The translations under genes and the position numbers were made by a program. This document shows, piece after piece, positions 8,723 to 19,492 of a DNA stretch of 59,217 bases; positions within the stretch are counted from its first letter, which is position 1; each line of letters begins with the position of its first letter. The notes under the pieces were generated by a model. The model was not told the origin of the DNA. It searched no databases and was given only the letters and a program-made list of their open reading frames with translations. Origin of the DNA: Mycobacterium sp. (GTDB lineage Bacteria > Actinomycetota > Actinomycetes > Mycobacteriales > Mycobacteriaceae). Where the stretch lies: positions 1 to 59,217 of the forward strand of contig JAFAID010000174.1 of the NCBI GenBank assembly GCA_019236925.1, read 5' to 3'.

Positions 8723-10116
8723 GGGGTGGGCTCCTTTCGTCGGCGCGTGGAGATCGCGGCGGCGGCTACGACGGCCAATATCAGGGCCCCGGTCCCGGCG
8801 AACGCAACGATCCGCGGTAGGGGGCTCTTGGGCGCCGGTTCTGGCGGCGCCGCAACATGTTTCGTCGGGGCCGCGTCGTGGTCGGTGGCGGCGGGTAGCT
8901 CCCAGGTCAAGGCCGCAACCGGGTCCAGAGTGCCGGCGCCGATGACGTTGGACGGCGCGCGGGCCCCGTTGTGCGCGGTTGCGGTGAGGCGGTGAACCAC
9001 CTGGCTGGCGTTCAGTTCTGGATACTTGCTGCGAACCAGCGCCGCGACACCCGATACATAGCCGGCCGCGTAGCTGGTGCCGCTGAGCGTAACCAACTGC
9101 TGGTGTTCGTTGGGCAGGCCGTTGGCAAGTCCCCCGTCATCGCGGTTGCTTACCGAGACGATGTTCTCGCCGGGCGCGGCGATCCCCACCCACGGGCCTG
9201 CCATCGTGAATTTCGACGGCTGGTCATCGGGTGTCAGCGAGGCCACCGACAGCACGTATGGCTGCCACCATGACGGCACCGACACCGACGTGACGCCTGC
9301 CCAGTTGCGGGGGTCCTCGGGACGGCCCAGGTCGGTCAGCGGGTTGGAATCACACGACGCGCCCCCAGAACCCGAACCGGTGGAACCACTGTTGCCTGCG
9401 GCGGCCACGATGACCGCATCCTTGTCGACCGCCGCATACCGGATCGCGGCGCCCAGTTCCGCCTGGTCCACATTGCGATCAGCGGGCACGCAGGTGATCG
9501 CCGAGATATTGATGACCCGTGCGCCGAGGTCGGCTGCATGCACAATCGCCCGGCCCAGCGTGGCGACGTCGACGGCCGCACGAGCCAGCGTCGGATCGCC
9601 GCCGGCAGTTCGCGGGGAGAACTTCGCCGATGTGACCCGCAAAGACAGCAGCCGCGCCGCGGGTGCGATTCCGGCGAAGCCGTCGTCACCGGGCTGGCCG
9701 GCGATCAGCCCGGCAACCAGGGTGCCGTGCCCGTCACAGTCGGTCAGGCCGTCCGTCGTTTCGACGTAGTCGCCACCGGGTTGCACGCCGGGCAGCCTTG
9801 GCCCCGGCCGCACTCCGGTGTCCAGAACCGCCACCAGTTGCCCGTCGCCACGCGAAAACCGCCACGCCGCAGCCGGATCCATCATTCGTTGGTCGAGCGT
9901 CGCCACGCCTGGATCGGTACCGGGGATGACACCGGAGCTACTGCAGTCGCCGTTCTTCTCCATCGGCTGCACCGGACCGGGCGCGCCGTTCGGCGGGTGG
10001 GCGCCCGAGTCGACCTTCGGCTGGGTGATCGCCAAGGCGGGCGGACAGACCCACAACGCGGCAGCCAGAGCCGCTGCGAAGCAACCGTATCGGCGCCGGG
10101 CGCGGGCAGAAATCAT
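8719..10116 (-). CDS. mycP3: Mycosin-3, subtilisin-like membrane-anchored protease of ESX-3
   Basis: This 465-residue S8 serine protease is essential for assembly of the secretion machine. It has a signal peptide (FAAALAAALWVCPPALA) and the catalytic triad Asp in VLDTGVR, His in DGHGTLVAG and Ser in GTSYAAGYVSG, with the oxyanion Asn in AAAGNSG. A Pro-rich linker and a C-terminal helix anchor it in the membrane with the protease domain outside. I chose the ATG at 10116, which gives the four-base overlap with eccD3 that is usual here, rather than the ATG at 10131. Four extracellular Cys can form disulfides. Confidence 0.93.
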   Translation of the reverse strand: MISARARRRYGCFAAALAAALWVCPPALAITQPKVDSGAHPPNGAPGPVQPMEKNGDCSSSGVIPGTDPGVATLDQRMMDPAAAWRFSRGDGQLVAVLDTGVRPGPRLPGVQPGGDYVETTDGLTDCDGHGTLVAGLIAGQPGDDGFAGIAPAARLLSLRVTSAKFSPRTAGGDPTLARAAVDVATLGRAIVHAADLGARVINISAITCVPADRNVDQAELGAAIRYAAVDKDAVIVAAAGNSGSTGSGSGGASCDSNPLTDLGRPEDPRNWAGVTSVSVPSWWQPYVLSVASLTPDDQPSKFTMAGPWVGIAAPGENIVSVSNRDDGGLANGLPNEHQQLVTLSGTSYAAGYVSGVAALVRSKYPELNASQVVHRLTATAHNGARAPSNVIGAGTLDPVAALTWELPAATDHDAAPTKHVAAPPEPAPKSPLPRIVAFAGTGALILAVVAAAAISTRRRKEPTP

Positions 10117-11534
10117 CGATTGAGCACCCAACTGAAGATCCCGACCACATAGGCGATCACGGGGATCAGCGACGCGTCGATTCCCGACGCGACGAAGCCC
10201 AGCAGTCGGCGCACCGGCAGCGAATAGCTATCCGGAGACGCAATCGGCGGGTTCAACGCCACCACAACCCACGCCAATACCAGTGCCGCGAGCACGATTA
10301 CGGCAATCAGCGCGGCCAGGTAGTGGGCCGTCGCGGTGTAGTACACCGCTAACGCCAGGCTGACCAAGTAGGGCTGAGCCAGAAGCCAGGCTTTGCAGGC
10401 GGCCGAGTCCCATACCCGGGCCCGCAGCGCAGCCGCCGCCGAGGTCGCGGCGACCACATACCAGCCCCAGCCGGACAGTGTTTGCGGGTGCAACGCAATC
10501 GCCACCGACCCGACCGCGCTGAGCAGCACAGCTCCAGCGATGAAACCGATTTGGTGCGCATCGCTGATCCGCACCCGTCGCGGCAGGTCCTCCAGCACCC
10601 GCAGCGATGGCGCGGACGGGGTGGGATCCCCGGGGGCCGGGATGACCGGTAGCGGGAATCGCGCCCACAGCGCGGATAATTGGGCGGCCTCGACCGTGAC
10701 CAGCAGCGCCACCACGATCAGCAAGCAGCCAAGGCTGACCAGCGGCGGCTGCCAGAACGATGCCGCGCCGGCAGCCAACAACACACCCACGCCGAGCACC
10801 GTCGTTGCGGTGAAAACCGCGATCGCGCTGCCCCCTTCGCGGTGCGGGAGGACCAGGTTGATCAGCGACCACGCGGCCACCCCGGCGGCGGCCAGCGTGA
10901 CCGACGCCGCTCCAAAGCCGCCCGGTACCGCCAAGGCCAGTGCCGCGGCGATCGGCACCAGCGCCGCCGCCGAGCACACCGCACGCACGCTAGGTGAGGG
11001 GAATGCCAAGCCGGCCAGCGCGGCGAGCACCGCAACTGCGCTGACCGCGAACAGCCCGGCCGGCGAGCCGGTGGCGACTCGGTGGGTAACGGCCAGGCCG
11101 GTTGCCGCCCAGATCAATCCAACGACCGCGGCCAGCGCGCCGCGCTGGATGTGGGCGCTACCCCAGGGCTTCAGTCGGGATGCGGAGAAGATCACCGCTG
11201 CGTCGGCGATGTCCTCGACGATGCCCGGCGCGGCCGGACCGGCCGGGACAGGTTGCAACGCAAGCAGATCCCCGTCGACGACGCCGACGGTGTCCAGACT
11301 GGCGTCAAGACTGAACGGCGCCCCACCGATCGGAGCAAGGCTGAGCCGAGCGGGGGTGACTGAGCCGGCATCGGCCTCGTCCGGCTCACCGTCGTGGACG
11401 GCGGGAACCACCAAACGCTCTACCGCGGGCAGGATTTCGCGCAGCGGCAGCTCGGCCGGTAGCGCCATCTCGGTCAGCCGACTGTCAGCGAGGATGGCGA
11501 CCCGCACGATGGGCATCACAGCGCTGGACATCAC
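10113..11534 (-). CDS. eccD3: ESX-3 membrane channel protein EccD3
   Basis: The 473 residues comprise an N-terminal ubiquitin-like domain (about 1-100, with DSRLTEMALPAELPLREILPAV) followed by about eleven hydrophobic helices to the C-terminus. Dimers of EccD form the large membrane cavities in the ESX core complex. It lies 81 bases after espG3 and overlaps mycP3 by four. The M. tuberculosis protein has the same ubiquitin-like start and length class. No internal damage is seen. Confidence 0.93.
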   Translation of the reverse strand: MMSSAVMPIVRVAILADSRLTEMALPAELPLREILPAVERLVVPAVHDGEPDEADAGSVTPARLSLAPIGGAPFSLDASLDTVGVVDGDLLALQPVPAGPAAPGIVEDIADAAVIFSASRLKPWGSAHIQRGALAAVVGLIWAATGLAVTHRVATGSPAGLFAVSAVAVLAALAGLAFPSPSVRAVCSAAALVPIAAALALAVPGGFGAASVTLAAAGVAAWSLINLVLPHREGGSAIAVFTATTVLGVGVLLAAGAASFWQPPLVSLGCLLIVVALLVTVEAAQLSALWARFPLPVIPAPGDPTPSAPSLRVLEDLPRRVRISDAHQIGFIAGAVLLSAVGSVAIALHPQTLSGWGWYVVAATSAAAALRARVWDSAACKAWLLAQPYLVSLALAVYYTATAHYLAALIAVIVLAALVLAWVVVALNPPIASPDSYSLPVRRLLGFVASGIDASLIPVIAYVVGIFSWVLNR

Positions 11535-11615
11535 CGGTTCCTCAGGCTTTGCGGGGACATGGGTTCTCTTTCTCTTCGTTGACTGCGGTTGTTCTTGGAA
11601 GACGCAGACGGCTCG

Positions 11616-12476
11616 TTAACTGGATTGGGTTGTGAAGTCTCGGGACAGTCGCTTACCCGGGAACCAGTCGCCATCCGGCAACTCCGAGGTGAGCTGCTCG
11701 ACGGCAACGGCGATCGCGAACGGGGTTCCTGGCCTAAACGTCGAAATCCATTCCCCGTCGAAGGCACGCGACGGGCTGACCAACACTCTGCCCGCGGTGG
11801 TGTCGACGATGCTCATCCCGACTTCGGTGCTGGCGTGCTGTCCGTCATGGCGGCAGCCGGCGACGATCTCAACGTAGCTGCGCGGCCCGGTGAACACCGA
11901 CTCAACGACGGGACGCGCTGATTGCGGGATGCCCAGATAGTCAAGGACTTCGGCCAGCGAGCCCCCGTTGCGCAGCCGGTTGTCGGCCCGCGCGCCAACC
12001 CGGGCGGGCAAATTGAACTCCTCGAACCGCGCCGGCGAACGCTGCGCCAACCCGACACCCAGCACCGGGACCAGCGCGCGGGCATCGGGGATGGCCATCG
12101 CCGTGAACGTCACCAGCTGCGCGTTACGCAGCGCCACAACAGTTTTGTCGCCACGTCGCGCAACGATTCCACGCAGCAGCTCGCCGGCACCGGAGGCTTC
12201 GCCCGATCCCACGTAACGCAGATCCAGCCAGCGGTCAGGGAAGCACACCTGCCGGATCCATTCGGCCACCGCGGGGTTGACATCACCCCGTGCGGACATC
12301 ATGCCCATCCGGGTCAGCTCGGCGGCCTGCCGATCGATGAACGCGCCCCGCTCAGCGGCGTCGGTGTACGGCATGGTGATCGCCAACACCCACGGGAAGG
12401 TCCCCGCTCCAACGGTTTCGGCGATATACCACGCCTGGTCGACGGTGAGCTCGACGGCGTTAGCCTGAGCAGCCAT
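11616..12476 (-). CDS. espG3: ESX-3 PE/PPE chaperone EspG3
   Basis: This 286-residue cytosolic chaperone binds the tip of PPE proteins of PE-PPE pairs, keeps them soluble and delivers them to ESX-3. Sequence blocks such as [33 protein letters not shown] and [18 protein letters not shown] match EspG3 closely. It begins 3 bases after the esxH stop. The only PPE encoded beside it has lost the region an EspG would bind, so here it probably serves PPE proteins encoded elsewhere. Confidence 0.95.
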   Translation of the reverse strand: MAAQANAVELTVDQAWYIAETVGAGTFPWVLAITMPYTDAAERGAFIDRQAAELTRMGMMSARGDVNPAVAEWIRQVCFPDRWLDLRYVGSGEASGAGELLRGIVARRGDKTVVALRNAQLVTFTAMAIPDARALVPVLGVGLAQRSPARFEEFNLPARVGARADNRLRNGGSLAEVLDYLGIPQSARPVVESVFTGPRSYVEIVAGCRHDGQHASTEVGMSIVDTTAGRVLVSPSRAFDGEWISTFRPGTPFAIAVAVEQLTSELPDGDWFPGKRLSRDFTTQSS

Positions 12477-12479
12477 CTA

Positions 12480-12770
12480 CTAGCCGCCCCATTTGGCGCC
12501 TTCGGCTTGGTCGCGGGCCAGCATCGAGGTGGTGTTGTTTTCATGGGTGCCCGCCATCGCGCGGTAGGACAACACCAACTGCTCCATGGCCTGGTTCCAC
12601 TGCGCCTGCCACGCCTGATAACTCATCCCGGTGTCACCCTGCCAGCCTGCCTGCAACGCGGCCTGCTCGCTGGCGATATCGGCACCCAAGGCCTGCAGCG
12701 TGCCCGCATAACCGGCCATGTCGGCGGCGTGCGCCAGCATCGCCGGATAGTTGTACATGATCTGCGACAT
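12480..12770 (-). CDS. esxH: ESAT-6-like secreted protein EsxH (TB10.4)
   Basis: This 96-residue WXG100 protein forms a 1:1 helical hairpin heterodimer with EsxG, exported by ESX-3; in M. tuberculosis the pair interferes with host ESCRT. The WxG turn is WQG in [14 protein letters not shown], and the [15 protein letters not shown] start is nearly identical to TB10.4. Two ATGs adjoin (12773 and 12770); the second gives the family length. It is 32 bases downstream of esxG. Confidence 0.96.
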   Translation of the reverse strand: MSQIMYNYPAMLAHAADMAGYAGTLQALGADIASEQAALQAGWQGDTGMSYQAWQAQWNQAMEQLVLSYRAMAGTHENNTTSMLARDQAEGAKWGG

Positions 12771-12802
12771 CACAAGTCCCTTTCGTCTCAGCCAGTCAGA
12801 TA

Positions 12803-13096
12803 TCAGAAGCCGGGGTAGCTACCGGCCGCGGCCGAATCGGCGGCCACATAGGTACCCGCGGCATCGCCAATGTTGGCCTGGGCCACATCCAGCAAGGTGT
12901 TGATCTTCGCTGCGGCCGCCACGAAGCGGGCGTGAGCGGCCTGAAACGCCGCCGCGGACTCCCCGGCATGAAACGCCTGCGCCGACATCGCTTCCTGCTC
13001 AGCTTGACCAATCGTCGAGCGCATCAACCCCGCCTTAGCGGCAAACGCCGACTGCGAAGCCACCAACTGCGGAATATGCGCATCCAACATACTCAT
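12803..13096 (-). CDS. esxG: ESAT-6-like secreted protein EsxG
   Basis: This 97-residue WXG100-family partner of EsxH starts [18 protein letters not shown] and has the helix-rich [22 protein letters not shown]. EsxG lacks a canonical WxG and has AFHAGES at the turn, as in other EsxG proteins. The C-terminal end [15 protein letters not shown] contains the YxxxD export signal recognised by the ESX system. AAAGGATT precedes the ATG. It lies 47 bases after the shortened PPE4 gene. Confidence 0.96.
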   Translation of the reverse strand: MSMLDAHIPQLVASQSAFAAKAGLMRSTIGQAEQEAMSAQAFHAGESAAAFQAAHARFVAAAAKINTLLDVAQANIGDAAGTYVAADSAAAGSYPGF

Positions 13097-13143
13097 AACT
13101 GAAATCCTTTCTCTAATCGACTACCGTTGTCACACAAGCACAC

Positions 13144-13638
13144 TCAGCCGTGCACCCCCTCCCCCTCCGGCGTCTCGGAGCCCCAGGTTCCCGGCAGCAT
13201 CGGCATACTTGGTCCCCAACCAAACCCATTGCCGTTCAGCGTGGCCAATCCGACTGCCTCGGCGACAGTGTCTTTGTGGACCGTGCCGGCGAATCCCAAC
13301 GGCCCCGCACCGTGATCCGACGCCTCCGTCGAGCCCCAGTCCGCGTCGACATCGAAGTTCATATCGGCGAACTCGTCGGCGCTGTTGACGCTGGCCTCCA
13401 TCAGCCACGCGAGATATGGGGCGTGTGAGCTGACATACTCCTCAGCGCTTGGACCTTCCCACGCGCCGGCCTGTACCGCGCCCAACAGTGTGATGAGTTC
13501 GCCTGCAGCCGAGGCATATTCGGCACTCAGCGAGGTCCACGCCCCAGCGGCCGCTAAAAGCGGCCCTGGTCCGGGACCACCGCTGAGAAGTGCCGAATGC
13601 ACCTCCGGTGGCGAAGCCATCCACACCGACGCGGTCAT
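13144..13638 (-). CDS. ppe4: PPE4-like protein shortened by an in-frame internal deletion
   Basis: The ORF has 164 codons; PPE4 of M. tuberculosis is about 513. The first ~83 residues are PPE4-like ([38 protein letters not shown]). At about residue 84 the sequence jumps to an acidic tail ([20 protein letters not shown] ... [17 protein letters not shown]) that looks like a PPE4-type C-terminus. The remaining PPE domain helices, including the hydrophobic tip bound by EspG, and the central part are absent. The frame is kept across the junction near 13390. It follows PE5 by 2 bases. It may be non-functional, an altered subunit or an assembly collapse. Confidence 0.85.
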   Translation of the reverse strand: MTASVWMASPPEVHSALLSGGPGPGPLLAAAGAWTSLSAEYASAAGELITLLGAVQAGAWEGPSAEEYVSSHAPYLAWLMEASVNSADEFADMNFDVDADWGSTEASDHGAGPLGFAGTVHKDTVAEAVGLATLNGNGFGWGPSMPMLPGTWGSETPEGEGVHG

Positions 13639-13640
13639 CG

Positions 13641-13946
13641 TCAGCCGCGGGCCAGGTACGTCGCCGCAGCCGCCGCATCACCGGCGGCGTAACTCGCGCC
13701 GGACTCACCGACACCGACTCCGGCACGGCCGAGCTCTTCCACACCTTCGGCCGCTACCGCGGTGTGCTCAGAGCCCTGGGCGCTGAACCCGGCGGCGGTC
13801 TGCAGCGACACCGGATCGGCCGCCGACGGAACCACGGCCGTGATCGCCGGGGCCGCCTCCGCATGCGCGGCGGCCAGGCGTGCGGTGATCGCCTCCACGG
13901 CCGCGCTGGCGGAGGCCAAACCCTCCGGGACGACTCGTAACGTCAT
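13641..13946 (-). CDS. pe5: PE family protein PE5
   Basis: This 101-residue PE domain starts [20 protein letters not shown], with the Pro-Glu motif at residues 7-8 and a helical hairpin. The C-terminal [17 protein letters not shown] contains the YxxxD export signal. PE5 pairs with PPE4 and is exported by ESX-3; in M. tuberculosis the pair is needed for siderophore-dependent iron acquisition. It is intact and coupled to the truncated PPE4 gene, 24 bases after eccC3. Confidence 0.93.
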   Translation of the reverse strand: MTLRVVPEGLASASAAVEAITARLAAAHAEAAPAITAVVPSAADPVSLQTAAGFSAQGSEHTAVAAEGVEELGRAGVGVGESGASYAAGDAAAAATYLARG

Positions 13947-13970
13947 TGCAAATACTCCTTTCGATGAAAC

Positions 13971-16900
13971 TCACCGACCATCGGCGGCCACACTCTCGTC
14001 GACGAGCGGATTGACCAGCTGCACATATGTCGGGATGTCGGTGTCGCCCAGCAGAATTGCCCGACCGGCGGGCAACCGATCGAAGCGCTGGCCGCGGACC
14101 TTCCCGCCGTCGGCCGGATTGCCGGACAACATCAACGTCGTTGCCTGCAGGTCGTTCAACCGACGCAGCAGCGGGCTGGTCATCAGGGCGTGCGCGGCAC
14201 CGGTCGCGCGTGCGGTGACGATCACTCGCAGGCCGAGGTCGCTGGCCTGTGCCAGCAATCCGATCAGCGGAGTCCAGGGCCGGTGGCCGACGAACGGACC
14301 GGTCATCGCCGGAGTATCCGGTATCTGATCGACGTCGTCGATGAGCAGGTAGTGCGTGTGGCCCTGGTATGACCAGCCGGTCAGCTGAGCCGCCGACAGC
14401 CCCGCCGGTGGTTGCCGCTTTTCGATGAGCGCCGACAAGCCGAGGATCGCCGGGATCACCCGGTCGATGTTGGCAGTGTATTCGTTGTCGGGGAACAGCG
14501 GCTCATCGACGAGATGCAGCCGGCGATCCAGCACGGTGAACGCGACGCGGTCGGGGGTGGAGTTGTCCCGGACGGTACGGATGATGTGGCGCAGCAGCGT
14601 CGTCTTCCCGGACTTGGTGTCGCCCAGGACCATCAGCAGCGGATTGTCGGCGAAGTCCAGTTCGACTGCGGCCAAGTCTTCTTCGCGTTGCCCGATGACG
14701 ATCCGGTCAGCGCCCCGATACAGCGCACCGACAGCGGTGGGCGTCAAGTTGGTCGGCAGCAACCGCACCGGTGGGGCCGTGACGCCGGGATGGCGGGCGT
14801 TGATCGCGGGGATCTGGTCCAGTTCGGGTTCCGCGAACAGGAAGTGCTCGGCGCCCATGGTCAGACCGCGACCCGGCTGGTCGGCGGGCACCGCCTCGGC
14901 CGGACGGTGCAGTGCGCCGACCACCCGAACGTTGCTGTCGCGCGCGTCGTGCAACTTCAGCTCCAGCCGCAGGCCGAGGCCGTCCCGCATGGCCAGCGGC
15001 ACCTCCAGCCAGCTGGGGGTGGTGACGACCACGTGAATCCCGTAGGCAAGTCCGACGTTGACAAGTTCGGTCACCTTGGCCAGCAACGGGTTCCGGGTGT
15101 TGAACTGGTCGGTGTTATCCCGGCTGAAGGCATAAAGGTTGTCGATGACCAGGAACACCTGGCCCCGTCCGTCATCCGGGCCGTGCTTGTCGCGGAACAC
15201 CTCCCGCTGCTGACGTGACCGTAGCAGCTGCTCGAGCTCCCCGAAGGTGCGCCGGATGCGTTCCGGTTCCAGCGCCGAGGCCACGCTGCCAACATGCGCC
15301 AAGTCCTCCAGCGCCCGCAGTTGACCGCCGCCGTAGTCCAAGCAGTAGAAACTCACCTCGCTTGGCGAGTGCAGGCTTGCCGCCGACAAGATAAACGTCT
15401 GCAGGGCAGATGATTTCCCTGACTTCGCCCCACCGTGGATCACCAGGTTGCCGGCCGATGACCTCGCGTCGAACACCAGCGGGTCGCGGCGCATCTCGAA
15501 GGGCTTGTCGATTTCGCCCAGTGGCCAACGCCACTCACCCCGCGGCAGCGCCGCGCGGGCCAGCACCGTGCCCAGCGGGATCGCGTCGTCGAGCGGCGGC
15601 AGCCACAGCTCTGGTGCGCGTGGACCGTAGCGCGCCAACTGGTCACCGATGGTAGCGATCAATTTGCGTGGCGGGCCGACCGGTTCCTCGTGACCATTGG
15701 TCGTGATCACCGTGGTCGGATCGGGCTCCACCCGACTGGCGGTGAACAGCTTCGGCTCGGGGACAGAATGCACCACGAGCGTTTTCGCCACCTGAGGTGG
15801 ATCGTAGATCCCGTCGACATAAGTGCTGCGGAATTTGATTGGCGCGGCGCCTGGAGCGGGCACCAGGAAGCCCACGCCCTTGTGCTCCTTGCCGGACTCG
15901 ATGTGGTAGGCGTCCTCCACGCCGATGATCGACCGTGACACCGCCGGGCTGGCCACCTTCAGGCCGATCCGGTAGGAGGTGTTCTTGTCGATGTCCCTGA
16001 TCTTTCCCACATCGAGCGTCTGCGACGCGAACAGGATGTGGATGCGGAACGAGCGGCCTTTACGCGCGACGTAGTCGAACAGCTCCGCGTACTCGGGGTG
16101 GTCGGCGAGCATCAGGGTGAACTCGTCGGCGACCACGAACAGGGTCGGGATCGGCGCCAGATCATGTCCGGCGGCGATGGCGTTTTCGTATTCGGTCACC
16201 GAGTTGAACGCGCTGCCCTGTACGTGGCGTCCGGCCTCACGCAGCATCATTTCCCGACGCGCGACCTCGCCGCGCAGCGTGTCGGCGAACCTATCGGCCA
16301 ACGACTTCTTCTCGGCCATGTTCGAGATCACCGCGACGACCTGCGGGAAGTTACGGAAGATATCCGCACCCGCTTCGCCCTTGAAGTCGGCGTAGATCAC
16401 GATCAGCCGATCAGCGGAGTGAGTCGTCAACAGCGACAACAGGATCGACATCAGCGTCTGCGACTTGCCCGCACCGGTCATACCGATCATCAAGCCGTGC
16501 GGGCCCATGCCGCCCTCGGCCTCGTCTTTGAGGTCAAAGATCAGCGGCTCGCCGGTCGCGGTGACACCGATCGGGACCCGCAGCTCGTCGTCGCGGTGTC
16601 GCGGTGCCCACATTGTCGGGACATCCAAGCGGGATGCGTCCGGAATTCCCAGCAGCGTGGTGAAAGTGGCGCCGCGGGTCGCGGTCGAGCGCAGGCCGCT
16701 GTGCGTCGGGTTGGAGTCCCAGCGGGATAGCCGGCGCGCAAGGTGACCGGCTTCGTCGGCGCCTAGCTGGTCGACACTGTCGATATAACGCTGCCACCCG
16801 CCGTTCTGCCAGCGGTCGATGACGCCGTCGGCAATCCGCAGGATCGGCCGTTCGGGATCCGAATACTGTTCGCGGTGCGGCGCTTTGGCTGATCGATGCA

Positions 16901-17918
16901 CGATGGTGACCCCGGCCCGACCCACGGCCAGAGGCGAGGCATTCAGGTCGTAGTCCGGGTCGTCGACGACAATCAGTAAGTGCCGCAACGCATCAGCCGA
17001 CCCGCCCGTGAATGCGGGGCGGTCGGCGAGCAGCGGGCCAAGCTGCACGGCCAGCTCGTCGGGCTTGGTGGACAGGTCGCGAGCCGGGCCAACGCCATCG
17101 AGTTCACCCGGAACATCGACGTGCGGTAACCACTTGAGCCACGACCATTCCGGTGTCTCGAGACCCGAAGCGGCCACGGCGACGCCGAGCACCGTCGGGT
17201 CGTGCCAGGTCACCGCCTGGGCGATCCAGGCCCGTAACGCCGCGCGCACCTCGTCACCGTCGCCGAGGACGCTGATCCGCGAAACCTTGGTCAGGTCGAT
17301 GCCTGTCGGAACATCGCGGACGGTGCGCTGAGTATCCAAAAGACTGCGTAATGCGCTGTGCGACACCGGCTCCAGGTCAATTTCGTCGGCGGTGTCGCTA
17401 ACCCGCAACGCAGTGTCCAACGCTGCCGTGTGCAGGCCGGCCCGCACCACCAGAAAGTCGGCGTCCTGAGGGTCGCGTTCCCATTGGCGGCGCGATCCGG
17501 GTATCGCGGCCAGATCCGCGGGCTCGGGGTGCGACCATTCGGCCGCCGTACGTTGGTCGGCGGCCTGGGCCCGGATGTTGTCCCGAATCACCGACAGGTA
17601 GCGCAAGTAATCCGCCCGCTCGGCGTCAACTTCCTCGGTGCGGTTTTTGTTGTCGGTGCCGCGGTAGAACGCGGTGGCGGCCAGCAACAACACAAACGGG
17701 AAGAACAGTGTCTGCGGGGAGATCAGCCGGATGCCGGTGGCCACCAACGCGACGATCATGCCGACGATCAAAAGCACGATCACGACCGGCAGCGCCCGCC
17801 GCAGCATCGACGGCGGAATTACCCGGGGCAATTCTGGCGGCGCCTCGATGCTGATGGTGCCCTTGCGGGTGGCCGGTGGTGGCAGCCGCCGGCGCGCCTC
17901 GAAGATCAGTCGGCTCAT
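13971..17918 (-). CDS. eccC3: ESX-3 motor ATPase EccC3
   Basis: This 1315-residue FtsK/SpoIIIE-type protein powers substrate export and recognises the secretion signal. Two N-terminal helices ([34 protein letters not shown]) are followed by a DUF domain and three ATPase modules with Walker A motifs [20 protein letters not shown] and [10 protein letters not shown] and Walker B-like FVVADEF, FLVIDN and YLLIDDVD. It is a single uninterrupted gene, as in ESX-3, not split into Ca/Cb. I set the start at the ATG at 17918 ([11 protein letters not shown]), which overlaps the eccB3 stop by four bases; the open frame to 18041 is read-through into eccB3. Confidence 0.96.
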   Translation of the reverse strand: MSRLIFEARRRLPPPATRKGTISIEAPPELPRVIPPSMLRRALPVVIVLLIVGMIVALVATGIRLISPQTLFFPFVLLLAATAFYRGTDNKNRTEEVDAERADYLRYLSVIRDNIRAQAADQRTAAEWSHPEPADLAAIPGSRRQWERDPQDADFLVVRAGLHTAALDTALRVSDTADEIDLEPVSHSALRSLLDTQRTVRDVPTGIDLTKVSRISVLGDGDEVRAALRAWIAQAVTWHDPTVLGVAVAASGLETPEWSWLKWLPHVDVPGELDGVGPARDLSTKPDELAVQLGPLLADRPAFTGGSADALRHLLIVVDDPDYDLNASPLAVGRAGVTIVHRSAKAPHREQYSDPERPILRIADGVIDRWQNGGWQRYIDSVDQLGADEAGHLARRLSRWDSNPTHSGLRSTATRGATFTTLLGIPDASRLDVPTMWAPRHRDDELRVPIGVTATGEPLIFDLKDEAEGGMGPHGLMIGMTGAGKSQTLMSILLSLLTTHSADRLIVIYADFKGEAGADIFRNFPQVVAVISNMAEKKSLADRFADTLRGEVARREMMLREAGRHVQGSAFNSVTEYENAIAAGHDLAPIPTLFVVADEFTLMLADHPEYAELFDYVARKGRSFRIHILFASQTLDVGKIRDIDKNTSYRIGLKVASPAVSRSIIGVEDAYHIESGKEHKGVGFLVPAPGAAPIKFRSTYVDGIYDPPQVAKTLVVHSVPEPKLFTASRVEPDPTTVITTNGHEEPVGPPRKLIATIGDQLARYGPRAPELWLPPLDDAIPLGTVLARAALPRGEWRWPLGEIDKPFEMRRDPLVFDARSSAGNLVIHGGAKSGKSSALQTFILSAASLHSPSEVSFYCLDYGGGQLRALEDLAHVGSVASALEPERIRRTFGELEQLLRSRQQREVFRDKHGPDDGRGQVFLVIDNLYAFSRDNTDQFNTRNPLLAKVTELVNVGLAYGIHVVVTTPSWLEVPLAMRDGLGLRLELKLHDARDSNVRVVGALHRPAEAVPADQPGRGLTMGAEHFLFAEPELDQIPAINARHPGVTAPPVRLLPTNLTPTAVGALYRGADRIVIGQREEDLAAVELDFADNPLLMVLGDTKSGKTTLLRHIIRTVRDNSTPDRVAFTVLDRRLHLVDEPLFPDNEYTANIDRVIPAILGLSALIEKRQPPAGLSAAQLTGWSYQGHTHYLLIDDVDQIPDTPAMTGPFVGHRPWTPLIGLLAQASDLGLRVIVTARATGAAHALMTSPLLRRLNDLQATTLMLSGNPADGGKVRGQRFDRLPAGRAILLGDTDIPTYVQLVNPLVDESVAADGR

Positions 17919-19492
17919 CGGTTCTCCCCCTGCGCTGCAGTACGACCGGGTCGGGAATCTGGCGCCAGGCCGTCGTGGGCGAGCAGCGCGTCGGCACGTG
18001 ACAGCGTCGGGCCGGGTGCGAACAACGACAGCATCGACCACGGGATCGGAGTCGGCGGCGGGTTCAAGCCAAGGGCCTCAGCAGTTTTCGCGGGCCCGTT
18101 GGCGCCACCCTCGGTATCGATGCCGTATCGGACGCCGGTGTCAGAGATCCAGAACAACGATCCGGCAGCCGGCGAGGCTGCATTGTCGCTGACGGTCGCA
18201 GTGAAGTATCCGGTCCCGGGCGCCATCGCGATCCGGGTCGCGGTGCTGGCGGTCCCCGCGCCGACCAGATCTTCGGTGTGCACCGCCTCCGGCACCGGAA
18301 GTGCCGAACCCGTCAGCAAGGTCAGCGAATTCGCGGTCGCGCCGGCCGGCTTGCTCCAGTGCGCGCAGGTGACCGGATCGCGGGCAGCGTCGACAAGGCT
18401 GATCCGCTGATCGGGATACCGGCTGGTGTCCAGCGTCCGGGACACCGGCAGTTTGGCGATCTGATCGGCGCCCAGTCGCGGTGGCTGATCCAGCCCGTAG
18501 GAATTGGAATTGCGCAGTACCGCGGCCAACACCGGCGAGATCGGTTGCAGGCCATCGGGCAGCACCGCGTAGTAGAGCATGCCGTTCCCTGAGGTGGCGT
18601 CCAAGGCATGGGCTTCGACCACCGCGCCGACCGGTGCGGGCACCGGCAGGCCGAACCGGGGTGGGCTTCCGGCGTCCGGGATGGCCGGCGCGGACAGCGG
18701 TGGCGCCTCGGGGATCGCGTTGAACAGGCCGACGGCGATGGGCCGTGGCGTCGGTATGTCGCTACCGAGGCCCAGCGCGCCGGTGATGGCGTGGTCGGCG
18801 AGGTCGATCGGGCTGCGCCGCCCGTCCCACAGCAGCCAGGTGCTGGTGGCGTTGCGCACCAAAACCGCGTGCCCCGGGCCCAGCGCCGCGGCCCGGGTGC
18901 CCGTGCTGTCGGGGGCTCCGGCGATCACCGTCACCCCGGTGGCCGAGCCCGCGACGGAATCGCACGTGGTCCAGTCGGCGTCCTTGTTGGTGTTTTGCAC
19001 CATCCGCTCGGGCGCACCCGGGATACCGATCAGGTTGCCGCGTGGAAACTTGTCCAGCTCACTGCTTTTCACGGTGGTGGGGTTCACCGGCCGACCGACG
19101 ATCAGCCGCGCCGACGCCAGGTTGAGCACCGGGTGCAGCTGATCGCCGACGCGCACGTACAACGCGGCGGTGGACCGGTCGGCCAGCACGGGGTTGTTGG
19201 CCGCCGAGCCGTTCGGCCGGATCAGCGAGAACACAAAACAGCCCACCAGCGCGGTGATCAGCATCAGCACGCCCATCAGCACCGCGCGCGTCTGGGTGCG
19301 CAACGGGTCGACCAGCATCCGGGTGTCGTGCAGGGCGACGCCGGATGCGATCCGGCGCATCACAAATCGCCAGCCGGTCACCTGGTGGCGGGTGACGAAG
19401 CCGCGGCGGTAGACCACCTTGTCGGGATTGTCGTTGACCGGGGTGCGCGACGCGAAAGAGCGCCGCTCGTCGTCGTTCTCGCGGCCGGTCAT
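17915..19492 (-). CDS. eccB3: ESX-3 core component EccB3
   Basis: The product has 525 residues. A short cytosolic N-terminus ([21 protein letters not shown]) precedes one transmembrane helix ([21 protein letters not shown]). A large periplasmic domain with paired Cys (TCDS, VTCAHW) follows. EccB links the membrane complex to the periplasm and helps hexamerisation. It overlaps eccA3 by four bases and eccC3 by four. Sequence and length agree with EccB3. Confidence 0.95.
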   Translation of the reverse strand: MTGRENDDERRSFASRTPVNDNPDKVVYRRGFVTRHQVTGWRFVMRRIASGVALHDTRMLVDPLRTQTRAVLMGVLMLITALVGCFVFSLIRPNGSAANNPVLADRSTAALYVRVGDQLHPVLNLASARLIVGRPVNPTTVKSSELDKFPRGNLIGIPGAPERMVQNTNKDADWTTCDSVAGSATGVTVIAGAPDSTGTRAAALGPGHAVLVRNATSTWLLWDGRRSPIDLADHAITGALGLGSDIPTPRPIAVGLFNAIPEAPPLSAPAIPDAGSPPRFGLPVPAPVGAVVEAHALDATSGNGMLYYAVLPDGLQPISPVLAAVLRNSNSYGLDQPPRLGADQIAKLPVSRTLDTSRYPDQRISLVDAARDPVTCAHWSKPAGATANSLTLLTGSALPVPEAVHTEDLVGAGTASTATRIAMAPGTGYFTATVSDNAASPAAGSLFWISDTGVRYGIDTEGGANGPAKTAEALGLNPPPTPIPWSMLSLFAPGPTLSRADALLAHDGLAPDSRPGRTAAQGENR

